A program made the translations under genes and the position numbers. The notes under the pieces are model-generated. The model saw only the letters and a program-made list of their open reading frames with translations. It had not been told where the DNA came from and searched no databases. This document shows, piece by piece, positions 6,369 to 12,554 of a DNA stretch of 12,554 nt; positions within the stretch are counted from its first letter, which is position 1; each line of letters starts with the position of its first letter. Origin of the DNA: Bacteroidales bacterium (lineage in GTDB: Bacteria; Bacteroidota; Bacteroidia; Bacteroidales; SM23-62). The stretch is from the NCBI GenBank assembly GCA_016783865.1, contig JADHVS010000132.1, forward strand, positions 1 to 12,554. Reading direction: 5' to 3'.

Positions 6369-6978
6369 TTTTATTCGACCCCATTAATCTTGTATTCGCT
6401 TCTTCAATAAAATCAAGAATCTCGTCCTTCCCTTTTTTCCTTGTCACTGAAGTACAGAAAATATATGGCAATTTTTCCCACGTTACCAGCAGCAGCTTCT
6501 CATATTTTTTCCTGTTCTTTTCAAACCGGATAGCAGGTGTCTTATCAGTCTTGGTAAATACCAGCACAAAAGGCACCCCGTTTTTGCCTAACCAATCGAT
6601 AAAGAACTGGTCGATCTCCTGGGCTTCAAGGCGGGCATCTAAGAGCAAAAACAGACAGCTCAGATTTTCCCGCCTGGAAATATAATCAGCAACGATCTTC
6701 GATAATTGCTTCCTCTTCGATTTTGCTGTTTTGGCATATCCATAGCCAGGCAGATCCACAAGGTACCATTCGTCGTTGATCAGGAAGTGATTTATCAACT
6801 GGGTTTTCCCGGGAGTAGATGATGTCTTGGCCAGTTTTTTCCTGTTGGTCAGAAAATTGATCAATGATGATTTCCCTACATTCGACCGGCCAATAAATGC
6901 ATATTCCGGCATATTGCCCTTCGGACACTGCCCAACCTGCTGGCTGGATTTTACAAATATGGAACTCTTTAAGATCAT
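6346..6978 (-). CDS. engB: Ribosome biogenesis GTP-binding protein EngB (YihA/YsxC)
   Basis: EngB is an essential TRAFAC-class GTPase that helps late assembly of the large ribosomal subunit. The 210-residue protein has all the G motifs: G1 GRSNVGKS (30-37), G2 around STPGKT (54-59), G3 DLPGYG (75-80), G4 TKTD (142-145) and G5 near TSV (176-178). The N-terminus [14 protein letters not shown] with [14 protein letters not shown] is typical, and AGAAGG precedes the start. The last residues, NPETSSG, are encoded by intergenic repeat DNA (6345-6368), so the natural C-terminus has probably been replaced or extended; the GTPase core is untouched. It lies 39 bp downstream of manA, with a 7-bp tandem repeat in the gap, and probably shares its transcript. 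It is convergent with pdxJ. Confidence 0.96.
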   Translation of the reverse strand: MILKSSIFVKSSQQVGQCPKGNMPEYAFIGRSNVGKSSLINFLTNRKKLAKTSSTPGKTQLINHFLINDEWYLVDLPGYGYAKTAKSKRKQLSKIVADYISRRENLSCLFLLLDARLEAQEIDQFFIDWLGKNGVPFVLVFTKTDKTPAIRFEKNRKKYEKLLLVTWEKLPYIFCTSVTRKKGKDEILDFIEEANTRLMGSNKNPETSSG

Positions 6979-6985
6979 GCACCTT

Positions 6986-7027
6986 CTGTCTACTGCCTAC
7001 TGTCTACTGCCTACTGCCTACTGTCTT
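6986..7027. repeat. 7-bp tandem repeat CTGYCTA between manA and engB
   Basis: Six 7-bp units, CTGTCTA or CTGCCTA with a final CTGTCTT, run from 6986 to 7027. The block contains the manA stop codon (TAG on the minus strand, 7018-7020) and its last two codons, and ends 7 bp before the engB start at 6978. Since every unit boundary offers TAG on the minus strand, gain or loss of units would not extend manA but would change the manA-engB spacing. Confidence 0.9.
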
Positions 7028-8001
7028 ATATATACCTCTAATACCTTAGATTCAACCATCGGTCTCAATACAAGATTTTTCAACGATGCTGGAATCAACA
7101 CCGATTCCCCGGCCTTGATAGTTTCCATCTCACTATCAGAATAAACGATTTCCATTCCCCCTTCGATACACATATAAATAACAAAACAATCTATAAAATT
7201 GAAATCCTTTTCTACCGGCTGATCGAAATGAATCAGTCCTGTTGTGAAATAAGGACAATCGGCAATGGTAGCGGTTAAGTTCAGGACAGACTCATAATCG
7301 GTCCTGTACTTCTCATAATTTTTGAAATCAAGGGCATCGAGGGCCAGGTCGGTATGCAGTTCGCGTGATTTCCCATCCGAATCGGTCCGGTCCCAGTCAT
7401 AGATCCGGTAAGTGATATCCGAGGTCTGCTGGATCTCTGCCAGAAGTATCCCGGAAAGTATAGCATGTACACGTCCTGCAGGTGTAAAAAACACATCTCC
7501 GCTCCCTGCCTGCTCAAAATTCATGATCTCCACCAGTCTCTTCTGATTAAAAAACTCCAGGTAACTCTGTTTATTTAAAAACCTGTTAAACCCCGAAATC
7601 AATCGGGCATCCTTTTCTGCTTCTACGATATACCACATTTCCGTTTTTCCGTATGCATTGTGCCGCTCCATTGCCAGCTCATCATCGGGGTGGACCTGTA
7701 TGGATAGTTTGTCATTGGCATCTATGAATTTGATCAGTAAGGGAAATTCTACTCCATATTTCTCATAGATCTTATCCCCCACCAGGTCGCCCATGTAAAC
7801 CTCGATCAGTTCCTGCAGGCTGTTCCCGGCCAGGAAACCATTCGATACTACTGAGATATTGCCCTGAATGGCAGAAATTTCCCAGCTCTCCCCACACGTA
7901 TCAGAGGCACCACTCTTATTCAAGCTGTCCCTCAGCCTTGTCCCGCCCCAAATCTTATCTTTCAGTATAGGATCAAATTTTAATGGATATAAATTATTCA
8001 T
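7018..8001 (-). CDS. manA: Mannose-6-phosphate isomerase, class I
   Basis: This zinc enzyme interconverts fructose 6-phosphate and mannose 6-phosphate, feeding GDP-mannose synthesis for surface sugars or allowing mannose use. The 327-residue length fits the short bacterial type I family. The start MNNLYPLKFDPILKDKIWGG is typical. Zinc ligands are visible as Gln102 and His104 in LSIQVHPDD (99-107), Glu121 in KTEMWY (119-124) and His179 in GRVHAI (176-181). YRIYDWDR (198-205) carries the active-site Arg. A second cupin-like domain fills the C-terminus (KAGESVLIPA at 296-305). It is divergent from udk (83-bp gap) and upstream of engB. The stop codon lies in a 7-bp tandem repeat. The physiological direction cannot be told here. 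Confidence 0.94.
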   Translation of the reverse strand: MNNLYPLKFDPILKDKIWGGTRLRDSLNKSGASDTCGESWEISAIQGNISVVSNGFLAGNSLQELIEVYMGDLVGDKIYEKYGVEFPLLIKFIDANDKLSIQVHPDDELAMERHNAYGKTEMWYIVEAEKDARLISGFNRFLNKQSYLEFFNQKRLVEIMNFEQAGSGDVFFTPAGRVHAILSGILLAEIQQTSDITYRIYDWDRTDSDGKSRELHTDLALDALDFKNYEKYRTDYESVLNLTATIADCPYFTTGLIHFDQPVEKDFNFIDCFVIYMCIEGGMEIVYSDSEMETIKAGESVLIPASLKNLVLRPMVESKVLEVYIRQ

Positions 8002-8060
8002 GATTTATGGTAATTTTACACAGTCAAGAGATGTGTGAGTGAGAGTTTGGGGTGTGAAGA

Positions 8061-8068
8061 CAAAGTTA
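8061..8068 (-). promoter_or_regulatory. Candidate -7 promoter box for manA-engB
   Basis: On the minus strand TAACTTTG matches TAnnTTTG and would give a leader of about 54 bases before the manA ATG at 8001. No -33 TTG is evident at the expected distance. I found no equally good box on the plus strand for udk. Confidence 0.4.
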
Positions 8069-8084
8069 TAAAAATAGATACATC

Positions 8085-8696
8085 ATGTTGATTGTTGGCG
8101 TCGCCGGTGGTACCGGATCGGGAAAAACCACCGTTGTAGACAAAATCATAGATCAGTTACCGAAAGGAAAAGTCACCTTCCTTCCCCAGGATTCATATTA
8201 TAAAGATAATAGTCATGTCCCGATGGAGGATCGTAAGGAGATCAATTTTGATCATCCCGACTCCATTGAATGGCCCCTGCTTGCCCAACACATTGAAAAC
8301 CTGAAAAAGGGGGAAAAAATCCGGAAACCGATCTACTCATACCTTACCTGTACCCGGTCAGAAGAAACTGTTCCCATTGAGCCTTCGGATGTACTCATCC
8401 TGGAAGGCATATTAATCCTTTCCGATGAAAACCTGCGCAGCCTGATGGATATAAAAGTTTATGTGGATACTGATGCTGACGACCGGTTAAGCCGGGTCAT
8501 ATCACGTGACATTATGGAGCGTGGAAGGTCGATTAATGATGTGCTCGACCGGTATGAGAAGGTCCTGAAACCAATGCACCTGCAGTTTATTGAACCGACC
8601 AAGCGTTATGCCGATATCATAATCCCGCAGGGCGGTAACAATAAAGTTGCCATTGATATCCTGGTGAGTGTCATCGAGTCGAAAATCAACTCGTAA
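8085..8696 (+). CDS. udk: Uridine kinase
   Basis: Uridine kinase phosphorylates uridine and cytidine to UMP and CMP in pyrimidine salvage. The 203-residue protein begins MLIVGVAGGTGSGKTT with the P-loop GGTGSGKT at 8-15. It shows the family's nucleoside-site motifs DSYYKD (36-41), NFDHPDS (54-60) and PIYSY (82-86), the Walker B-like LILEGIL (104-110), and SRDIMERGRS (140-149), which holds the lid arginines. The length is normal. It is divergent from manA and 96 bp upstream of prs, which has its own promoter box. No clear promoter was seen for udk. A phosphoribulokinase-like relative is possible in principle, but the motifs fit uridine kinase better. Confidence 0.95.
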   Translation: MLIVGVAGGTGSGKTTVVDKIIDQLPKGKVTFLPQDSYYKDNSHVPMEDRKEINFDHPDSIEWPLLAQHIENLKKGEKIRKPIYSYLTCTRSEETVPIEPSDVLILEGILILSDENLRSLMDIKVYVDTDADDRLSRVISRDIMERGRSINDVLDRYEKVLKPMHLQFIEPTKRYADIIIPQGGNNKVAIDILVSVIESKINS

Positions 8697-8748
8697 ACAG
8701 AGTGGCTTCATTAAATCAAAAGGTTGACTAAAAATTAATTATTTATTC

Positions 8749-8756
8749 TAAATTTG
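8749..8756 (+). promoter_or_regulatory. Candidate promoter for prs
   Basis: TAAATTTG matches the Bacteroidota -7 box TAnnTTTG, with a TTG at 8724-8726, 22 bases upstream, as a possible -33 element; this spacing is slightly long. The surrounding 60 bp is very AT-rich. Transcription would start near 8762, about 30 bases before the first candidate prs ATG. Confidence 0.5.
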
Positions 8757-8792
8757 AACAATTATTAACTCAAACTTAATCTGGACCGGAGC

Positions 8793-9743
8793 ATGTCACC
8801 AAGCAGCCCAATGAACTCTCCCATCAAGATTTTTGCCGGCACCCAATCCAGTTACCTGGCAGAAAAAATAGCTGAAAACTTCGGAATCGAACTGGGAAAA
8901 ACCCATGTGCTGCGTTTCAGTGATGGTGAGTTCCAGCCATATTATGAAGAATCGGTAAGGGGCTGTACCGTTTTTATTATCCAATCTACATTTCCTCCAA
9001 CCGATAACCTGTTTGAGCTGCTCCTGCTGATCGACGCCGCAAAAAGGGCTTCTGCATATAAGGTGGTGGCTGTACTCCCCTATTTTGGATTTGCACGCCA
9101 GGACCGTAAAGATAAACCCCGGGCATCAATCGGTGCCAAGCTGGTAGCTAACCTGCTGTCGGCTGCGGGTGTCGACCGCATTGTGACTATGGATCTGCAT
9201 GCCGATCAGTTACAGGGTTTCTTTGATGTACCGGTGGATCACCTCTATGCCTCAGCCCTGTTTATCCCTTATATCAAGACGCTCGACCTTGAGGATTTAA
9301 CCGTGGCTGCACCGGATATGGGAGGCACCAAAAGGGCCAATGCCTATTCACGGTTTCTGAATACCGAGATGGTGATCTGTTATAAATTAAGGAAGAAGGC
9401 CAATGTGGTGGAAGACCTCAAGGTAATCGGAGAGGTAGAAGACAAAAATATTATCATAGTCGACGATATGATCGACACAGCCGGAACCATTTGCCTGGCT
9501 GCTGATATGATGATGTCAGCAGGGGCCATATCGGTCAGGGTTTGCGCTACCCATCCTGTGCTGTCAGGCCCGGCCTATGAGCGCATTGAAGAATCGGCCA
9601 TTACGGAGGTTCTCGTAACCGACACGATACCCATCCCGAGACAAAGTGATAAGATCAGGGTGCTTTCCACAGCCCAGCTGTTTGCTGATGTAATCAATAA
9701 GGTTTACAATTATCAGTCAATCAGTGGTACATTTATTCAATAA
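8793..9743 (+). CDS. prs: Ribose-phosphate pyrophosphokinase (PRPP synthetase)
   Basis: Prs transfers diphosphate from ATP to ribose 5-phosphate, giving PRPP for purine, pyrimidine, NAD, histidine and tryptophan synthesis. The protein is 316 residues from the first ATG. Key motifs are FSDGEFQPYYEESVRG (42-57), the ATP-site RQDRKDKPR (102-110), the His of MDLHADQLQGFF (133-144, His136), the flexible-loop region DMGGTKRANAYS (175-186) and the PRPP loop VDDMIDTAGT (223-232). Met7 (8811, MNSPIKIFAG) is an equally plausible start, since homologous proteins often begin only a few residues before KIFAG. It is followed by rplY after 115 bp, as in the conserved prs-rplY-pth order. Confidence 0.96.
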   Translation: MSPSSPMNSPIKIFAGTQSSYLAEKIAENFGIELGKTHVLRFSDGEFQPYYEESVRGCTVFIIQSTFPPTDNLFELLLLIDAAKRASAYKVVAVLPYFGFARQDRKDKPRASIGAKLVANLLSAAGVDRIVTMDLHADQLQGFFDVPVDHLYASALFIPYIKTLDLEDLTVAAPDMGGTKRANAYSRFLNTEMVICYKLRKKANVVEDLKVIGEVEDKNIIIVDDMIDTAGTICLAADMMMSAGAISVRVCATHPVLSGPAYERIEESAITEVLVTDTIPIPRQSDKIRVLSTAQLFADVINKVYNYQSISGTFIQ

Positions 9744-9747
9744 GTAT

Positions 9748-9755
9748 TATATTTG
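9748..9755 (+). promoter_or_regulatory. Candidate -7 promoter box for rplY-pth
   Basis: TATATTTG followed by CAA matches the Bacteroidota box TAnnTTTG, 5 bp after the prs stop. A start near 9761 would give an unusually long leader of about 98 bases before rplY. That leader contains GTTAA-ATCT-TTAAC (9773-9786), able to form a small hairpin, and TGCGG (9767-9771) that could pair with CCGCA (9814-9818). No -33 element is evident. Confidence 0.45.
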
Positions 9756-9858
9756 CAACTCTTTTTTGCGGGGTTAAATCTTTAACAACCGTGTGATGGG
9801 GGATTAAGAACATCCGCATTAATTCTGAGTAGCACATAATAATTATTGTTTAAAGAAA

Positions 9859-10548
9859 ATGAAAACATTAGAGATTAAGGGTCCCTTCCGGGAAAGTACC
9901 GGTAAGAAGGACTCGAAACAATTAAGGAAGGCGGGAAATGTACCCTGTGTTCTGTATGGTGGCGAAGAAAACGTACATTTTTACACTCACCAGATCAATT
10001 TCAAAAAACTTATTTATACTACAGATGCTCATCTGGTAAAGCTGGTACTCGGCGATAAACATTTTGATGCAGTTGTACAGGATATTCAGTTTCATCCGGT
10101 GAGGAATGAAATCATTCATGTCGATTTTGTACAAGTATTCAAAGAAAAAGCCGTAACGGTTAACCTGCCTATAATACTTACAGGAAGTTCCATTGGTTTG
10201 AAAAATGGCGGGAAATTAAGACAGAACAGAAGGCATATGAAAATCAGTGCACTGGTTGATAATATACCCGATCACCTGGATATTGATATGACTGATGTCG
10301 ATATCGGGGATTTTCTCAAAGTGGGTGACCTGGAGTATGAAAACATCGAGATACTTGATCCTCCCAGGGCCATGGTAGTCGGTATAGTCTCATCCAGGCT
10401 CGTGGCTAAAGGCCTGCGTGAATCTGTTGAAGAACTTGAAGAAGAAGTTGCAGCAGCAGCAGCAGCAGCAGCAGCAGGTGTTGAAGAAGGTGCCGAAGAG
10501 GCCGCGGCAGATGAAGGCCAGGCAGAAGATCAATCCAGAGAAGAATAG
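9859..10548 (+). CDS. rplY: 50S ribosomal protein L25 / general stress protein Ctc
   Basis: L25/Ctc binds 5S rRNA in the large ribosomal subunit. This is the long TL5/Ctc form: the N-terminal 5S-binding domain lies at about 4-92 (QLRKAGNVPCVLYGG at 21-35, HPVRNEIIHVDFVQV at 79-93). The C-terminal beta domain covers about 98-180 (VTVNLPIILTGSSIGLKNGG, then the LDIDMTDVDIGDFLKVGDL region). From about 190 the protein ends in a low-complexity acidic tail with nine successive alanines (198-206), all encoded by GCA, then more Glu/Ala to residue 229. Acidic Ala/Glu tails are common in this family in Bacteroidota, but the pure GCA run is slippage-prone. The gene is followed immediately, right after its TAG, by a palindromic element and then pth. 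Confidence 0.95.
   Translation: MKTLEIKGPFRESTGKKDSKQLRKAGNVPCVLYGGEENVHFYTHQINFKKLIYTTDAHLVKLVLGDKHFDAVVQDIQFHPVRNEIIHVDFVQVFKEKAVTVNLPIILTGSSIGLKNGGKLRQNRRHMKISALVDNIPDHLDIDMTDVDIGDFLKVGDLEYENIEILDPPRAMVVGIVSSRLVAKGLRESVEELEEEVAAAAAAAAAGVEEGAEEAAADEGQAEDQSREE
10450..10476 (+). repeat. (GCA)9 trinucleotide repeat in rplY
   Basis: Nine uninterrupted GCA codons encode Ala198-206 in the acidic tail of L25/Ctc. Alanine codons elsewhere in the tail are mixed (for example GCC and GCG at 10501-10506), so the run looks like a microsatellite expansion. Gain or loss of units would stay in frame and change only tail length. Confidence 0.95.
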
Positions 10549-10634
10549 AATTGATTTAAGAATATCGAACAAGGATATTTGATTTTTGAAGTACTTCTTA
10601 AATCAAAAATCCTTGTTCATTATTGGATATTCAT
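10549..10634. repeat. Palindromic dispersed element, copy B (solo)
   Basis: This copy starts directly after the rplY stop codon and ends 16 bp before pth. GAACAAGGATATTTGATTT (10567-10585) pairs with AAATCAAAAATCCTTGTTC (10600-10618) at 18 of 19 positions around a 14-base loop that contains the palindrome GAAGTACTTC. GAATAT (10560-10565) pairs with ATATTC (10627-10632) as an outer stem across an asymmetric bulge. The arm bases differ from copy A (GAACAAGG versus GAACATGG) but change on both sides (CCTTGTTC versus CCATGTTC), so pairing is kept. It lies within the presumed rplY-pth transcript. Confidence 0.88.
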
Positions 10635-10650
10635 CTTATTTCCTCATAGT

Positions 10651-11214
10651 GTGAAGTATCTAATCGTTGGTCTCGGCAACATCGGTCCGGAATACACCGA
10701 CACACGCCACAATGCTGGTTTTATGATGGTGGATGCACTGGCTGAGAGTGCCCGGATCACTTTTGAGAGCAAACGGTACGGATTTGTTGGCGGGATGGTA
10801 TTAAAAGGCCGGATGCTCATCCTGCTAAAACCCAGCACCTATGTTAACCTGAGCGGCCGGGCTGTCCATTACTGGCTGAAAAAGGAAAAGATACCCATTG
10901 AAAACCTGCTTGTCGTCCTTGATGATATTGCATTGCCATTCGGGACCCTGCGTTTAAGGTCCAGGGGTGGAGACGGCGGACACAACGGCCTCATCCACAT
11001 AAACCAGATCCTCGGGACACAAAATTATGCCAGGTTAAGGTTTGGTATTGGCAGCGAATTTTCACGGGGAACACAGGTGAATCATGTTTTGGGAACATTT
11101 ACAGAGGAAGAAGAGGAACAGTTGCCCGCACAACTTAAGCTGACCAGCGATGTGATACGGAATTTTGTCCTTCTTGGCATCGAGCGGACCATGAATCACT
11201 TCAACAGCCAGTAA
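10651..11214 (+). CDS. pth: Peptidyl-tRNA hydrolase
   Basis: Pth cleaves peptidyl-tRNA released from stalled ribosomes, recycling tRNA. I place the start at the GTG at 10651, giving MKYLIVGLGNIGPEYTDTRHNAGF at the N-terminus as in relatives and a normal length of 187 residues. The open frame extends upstream only through the palindromic element, giving residues unlike the family. Active-site residues are Asn10, His20, Asn66 (STYVNLSG), Asp91/Asp92 (VLDDIALPFG) and Asn112 (GGHNGL). The position before the conserved Asn66, usually Met in the enterobacterial enzyme, is Val65 here. The gene is the last of the prs-rplY-pth set and lies 102 bp from rplY. A GTG start could mean modest translation. 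Confidence 0.94.
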   Translation: MKYLIVGLGNIGPEYTDTRHNAGFMMVDALAESARITFESKRYGFVGGMVLKGRMLILLKPSTYVNLSGRAVHYWLKKEKIPIENLLVVLDDIALPFGTLRLRSRGGDGGHNGLIHINQILGTQNYARLRFGIGSEFSRGTQVNHVLGTFTEEEEEQLPAQLKLTSDVIRNFVLLGIERTMNHFNSQ

Positions 11215-11241
11215 CACCCCGGAACGCCCCGATTACCGCAC

Positions 11242-11258
11242 GTTAAAGATTTGTTAAA
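11242..11258 (+). promoter_or_regulatory. Direct repeat GTTAAA with 11-bp period, possible response-regulator site
   Basis: GTTAAA occurs at 11242-11247 and again at 11253-11258, one helical turn apart (TTAA-N7-TTAA). OmpR-family regulators typically bind such 11-bp-spaced direct repeats. The site lies about 27 bp before the -7 box of the histidine kinase gene, a position suitable for an activator. A related sequence, GTTAAAGATTTAAC on the minus strand, occurs in the rplY leader (9773-9786). Binding is inferred from spacing only. Confidence 0.3.
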
Positions 11259-11284
11259 CCCTGTTTTACAACTGATTAATACCT

Positions 11285-11292
11285 TATCTTTG
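11285..11292 (+). promoter_or_regulatory. Candidate -7 promoter box for the histidine kinase
   Basis: TATCTTTG is a good match to TAnnTTTG and lies 19 bp before the ATG at 11312, so the leader would be about 13-15 bases. No TTG is seen at the -33 position, which would fit a promoter that needs an activator such as one binding the direct repeat upstream. Confidence 0.5.
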
Positions 11293-11311
11293 GATCAGAA
11301 TTGAAGCTGTC

Positions 11312-12554
11312 ATGCAAAGGATCAGTATCCGGATTGTCATTATTCTTTCATCGCTCGCTCTTGTCGGACTTATTCTTACCCAGTTATTTTGGGTAATCAA
11401 TGCGTTACAATTATCTGAGCAGCAATATGATCACAGGGTGGATATGGCTATTGATGACGTTATGCAAGAGCTGGTGTACAACAACGATACAACGGTTAAT
11501 ACTTCAGGGAATTTAAATTATAACCAGCACTTCAAACAAAAGACTACCCTGTTTGAAGTGCTCGATACAGTTTTGATCGCAAAACTGCTGACAAAATACA
11601 TCGATTATCATAGCCTCGACAATAATTTTGAGTTCGCCATCGTAAGGACAAGCAATGATGATATCATCTATGCTTCGACCGGTGAATTTGAGCAGTATCA
11701 GCGAAAAAAAATATATAAGGCTTGCCTTTCCTGTATCTGGAAGGAGGAATATTTTCACCTGGCAATCACTTTCCCTTCCCAGCGGCAGCAGGCTTTTGTG
11801 GAAATGTCACTCTGGCTGACTCTAAGCAGCATGTTTATCCTGGTGGTAATTATCCTGTTTACCTATATTATTACAACCATAATAAAACAGAAGAAGTTGT
11901 CGGAGATGAAAAATGATTTCATCAATAATATGACACATGAGTTTAAAACTCCGATATCAACTATATCGCTGGCCTCGGAAGTATTGCTGAATGCCGACCC
12001 TGAATCTTCTATGGAGAGAATAAAGAAATACTCCAGGATAATTTATGACGAAAACACCAGGATGAGGTCACAGGTCGACAAGATATTACAGGTAGCATCA
12101 CTCGACATGGGGGATATTGAGTTGGAGAAATCAGATTTTGACTTCCATAGCCTGATTAAAGATACCGTTCAAACTCTCTGTTTCGAGAAATGTGAAGAAC
12201 GGACCACTGTTAACTATCATCTTGATGCGGAAAAATATGTGTTAACGGGCGACCGGATGCATATTACAAATATTGTTGTCAACCTGGTGGAAAATGCAAT
12301 CAAATATTCAGAGATTAACCCGGTGATTAACATTTCTACCTCTAACGATAACGGGGATATCGTTTTTTCTGTGGAAGACAATGGCATAGGGATGAGCCAG
12401 GAGGTGGTCAAGCATATTTTTGACAAATTTTACCGGGTCCCTACCGGAAATATTCACAATGTAAAGGGTTTCGGCCTTGGACTGTATTATGTAAAGAGTA
12501 TGGTCGAAGCGCATGGCGGCCATATTGATGTAAAGTCTGAATTAAAGAAAGGAA
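11312..12554 (+). CDS. Membrane sensor histidine kinase, C-terminus cut by window edge
   Basis: A two-component sensor kinase; 414 codons are visible and the frame is open at the right edge, so only the final residues are missing. Layout: TM1 at about 8-29 (IVIILSSLALVGLILTQLFW), a periplasmic domain at about 30-164, TM2 at about 167-190, then the HisKA domain with NMTHEFKTPI (phospho-acceptor His209). The HATPase domain follows with N box NLVENAIKYS (324-333), G1 DNGIG (356-360), F box FDKFYR (370-375) and G2 GFGLGL (386-391). All catalytic motifs are intact. There is no HAMP or PAS domain. The sensor domain has a CxxC pair (Cys138, Cys141). The N-terminus and layout resemble RprX-like kinases of Bacteroidota, usually followed by an OmpR-type regulator, which would lie beyond the window. 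The signal sensed is unknown. Confidence 0.93.
   Translation, partial: MQRISIRIVIILSSLALVGLILTQLFWVINALQLSEQQYDHRVDMAIDDVMQELVYNNDTTVNTSGNLNYNQHFKQKTTLFEVLDTVLIAKLLTKYIDYHSLDNNFEFAIVRTSNDDIIYASTGEFEQYQRKKIYKACLSCIWKEEYFHLAITFPSQRQQAFVEMSLWLTLSSMFILVVIILFTYIITTIIKQKKLSEMKNDFINNMTHEFKTPISTISLASEVLLNADPESSMERIKKYSRIIYDENTRMRSQVDKILQVASLDMGDIELEKSDFDFHSLIKDTVQTLCFEKCEERTTVNYHLDAEKYVLTGDRMHITNIVVNLVENAIKYSEINPVINISTSNDNGDIVFSVEDNGIGMSQEVVKHIFDKFYRVPTGNIHNVKGFGLGLYYVKSMVEAHGGHIDVKSELKKG

Noticed and set aside
6346..8001. manA-engB as part of a mobile or capsule island
   Set aside because: No transposase, integrase, glycosyltransferase or tRNA boundary nearby, and both genes look vertically inherited housekeeping genes.
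9744..9858. Possible tRNA between prs and rplY
   Set aside because: No cloverleaf, T-loop motif or acceptor stem could be found; only short hairpins.
10390..10572. Minus-strand frame with a run of cysteines
   Set aside because: The Cys run is simply the reverse strand of the GCA repeat in rplY.
11215..11311. Terminator after pth
   Set aside because: No hairpin followed by a T-run; only the GTTAAA direct repeat and the -7 box stand out.
11513..11758. Minus-strand 81-residue frame
   Set aside because: It lies antisense to the histidine kinase sensor domain, which has a continuous frame with all kinase motifs downstream.

Overview
The window looks like chromosomal housekeeping DNA from a member of the Bacteroidota, most likely a Bacteroidales/Marinilabiliales-type lineage. 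Four things point there. The order pdxJ / CBS protein / NAD kinase / outer-membrane barrels / uppS / bamA is characteristic of that phylum. One protein belongs to the DUF6089 family of small outer-membrane barrels, which I know only from Bacteroidota. Several intergenic regions carry the Bacteroidota -7 promoter box TAnnTTTG, and most starts lack a Shine-Dalgarno sequence. The intergenic repeats are of the kinds common in these genomes. The species cannot be told from the sequence.

Positions 1-5301, all on the minus strand, read in transcription order: a CBS-domain protein, NAD kinase (nadK), two small outer-membrane beta-barrel proteins (the second DUF6089-type), undecaprenyl diphosphate synthase (uppS), and the N-terminal half of the outer-membrane assembly factor bamA, which runs off the left edge. 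From the second barrel to bamA the genes are close or overlapping, and the products fit an envelope-building operon: BamA inserts barrels and UppS makes the lipid carrier for peptidoglycan and other surface polymers.

Positions 5355-6345: pdxJ (pyridoxine 5'-phosphate synthase) is divergent from the CBS gene and is followed by three tandem 81-bp units that include the last codons of pdxJ. Positions 6346-8001 (minus): manA-type mannose-6-phosphate isomerase followed by the ribosome-assembly GTPase engB, convergent with pdxJ.

Positions 8085-11214 (plus): udk (uridine kinase), prs (PRPP synthetase), rplY (ribosomal protein L25/Ctc) and pth (peptidyl-tRNA hydrolase). prs-rplY-pth is a conserved nucleotide/translation cluster. 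Positions 11312 to the right edge: a membrane sensor histidine kinase, cut by the window end, with its own promoter and a possible response-regulator site.

I found no phage genes, transposases, CRISPR arrays, defence genes, tRNAs or rRNAs, and no convincing new multi-gene system. The genes are ordinary. The interest lies between them: at least two families of palindromic intergenic repeats, three kinds of short tandem repeat, and several places where repeat DNA touches or supplies the ends of genes (pdxJ, engB, manA, and the 5' side of pth). Two barrel proteins of unknown function are also embedded in the envelope operon.
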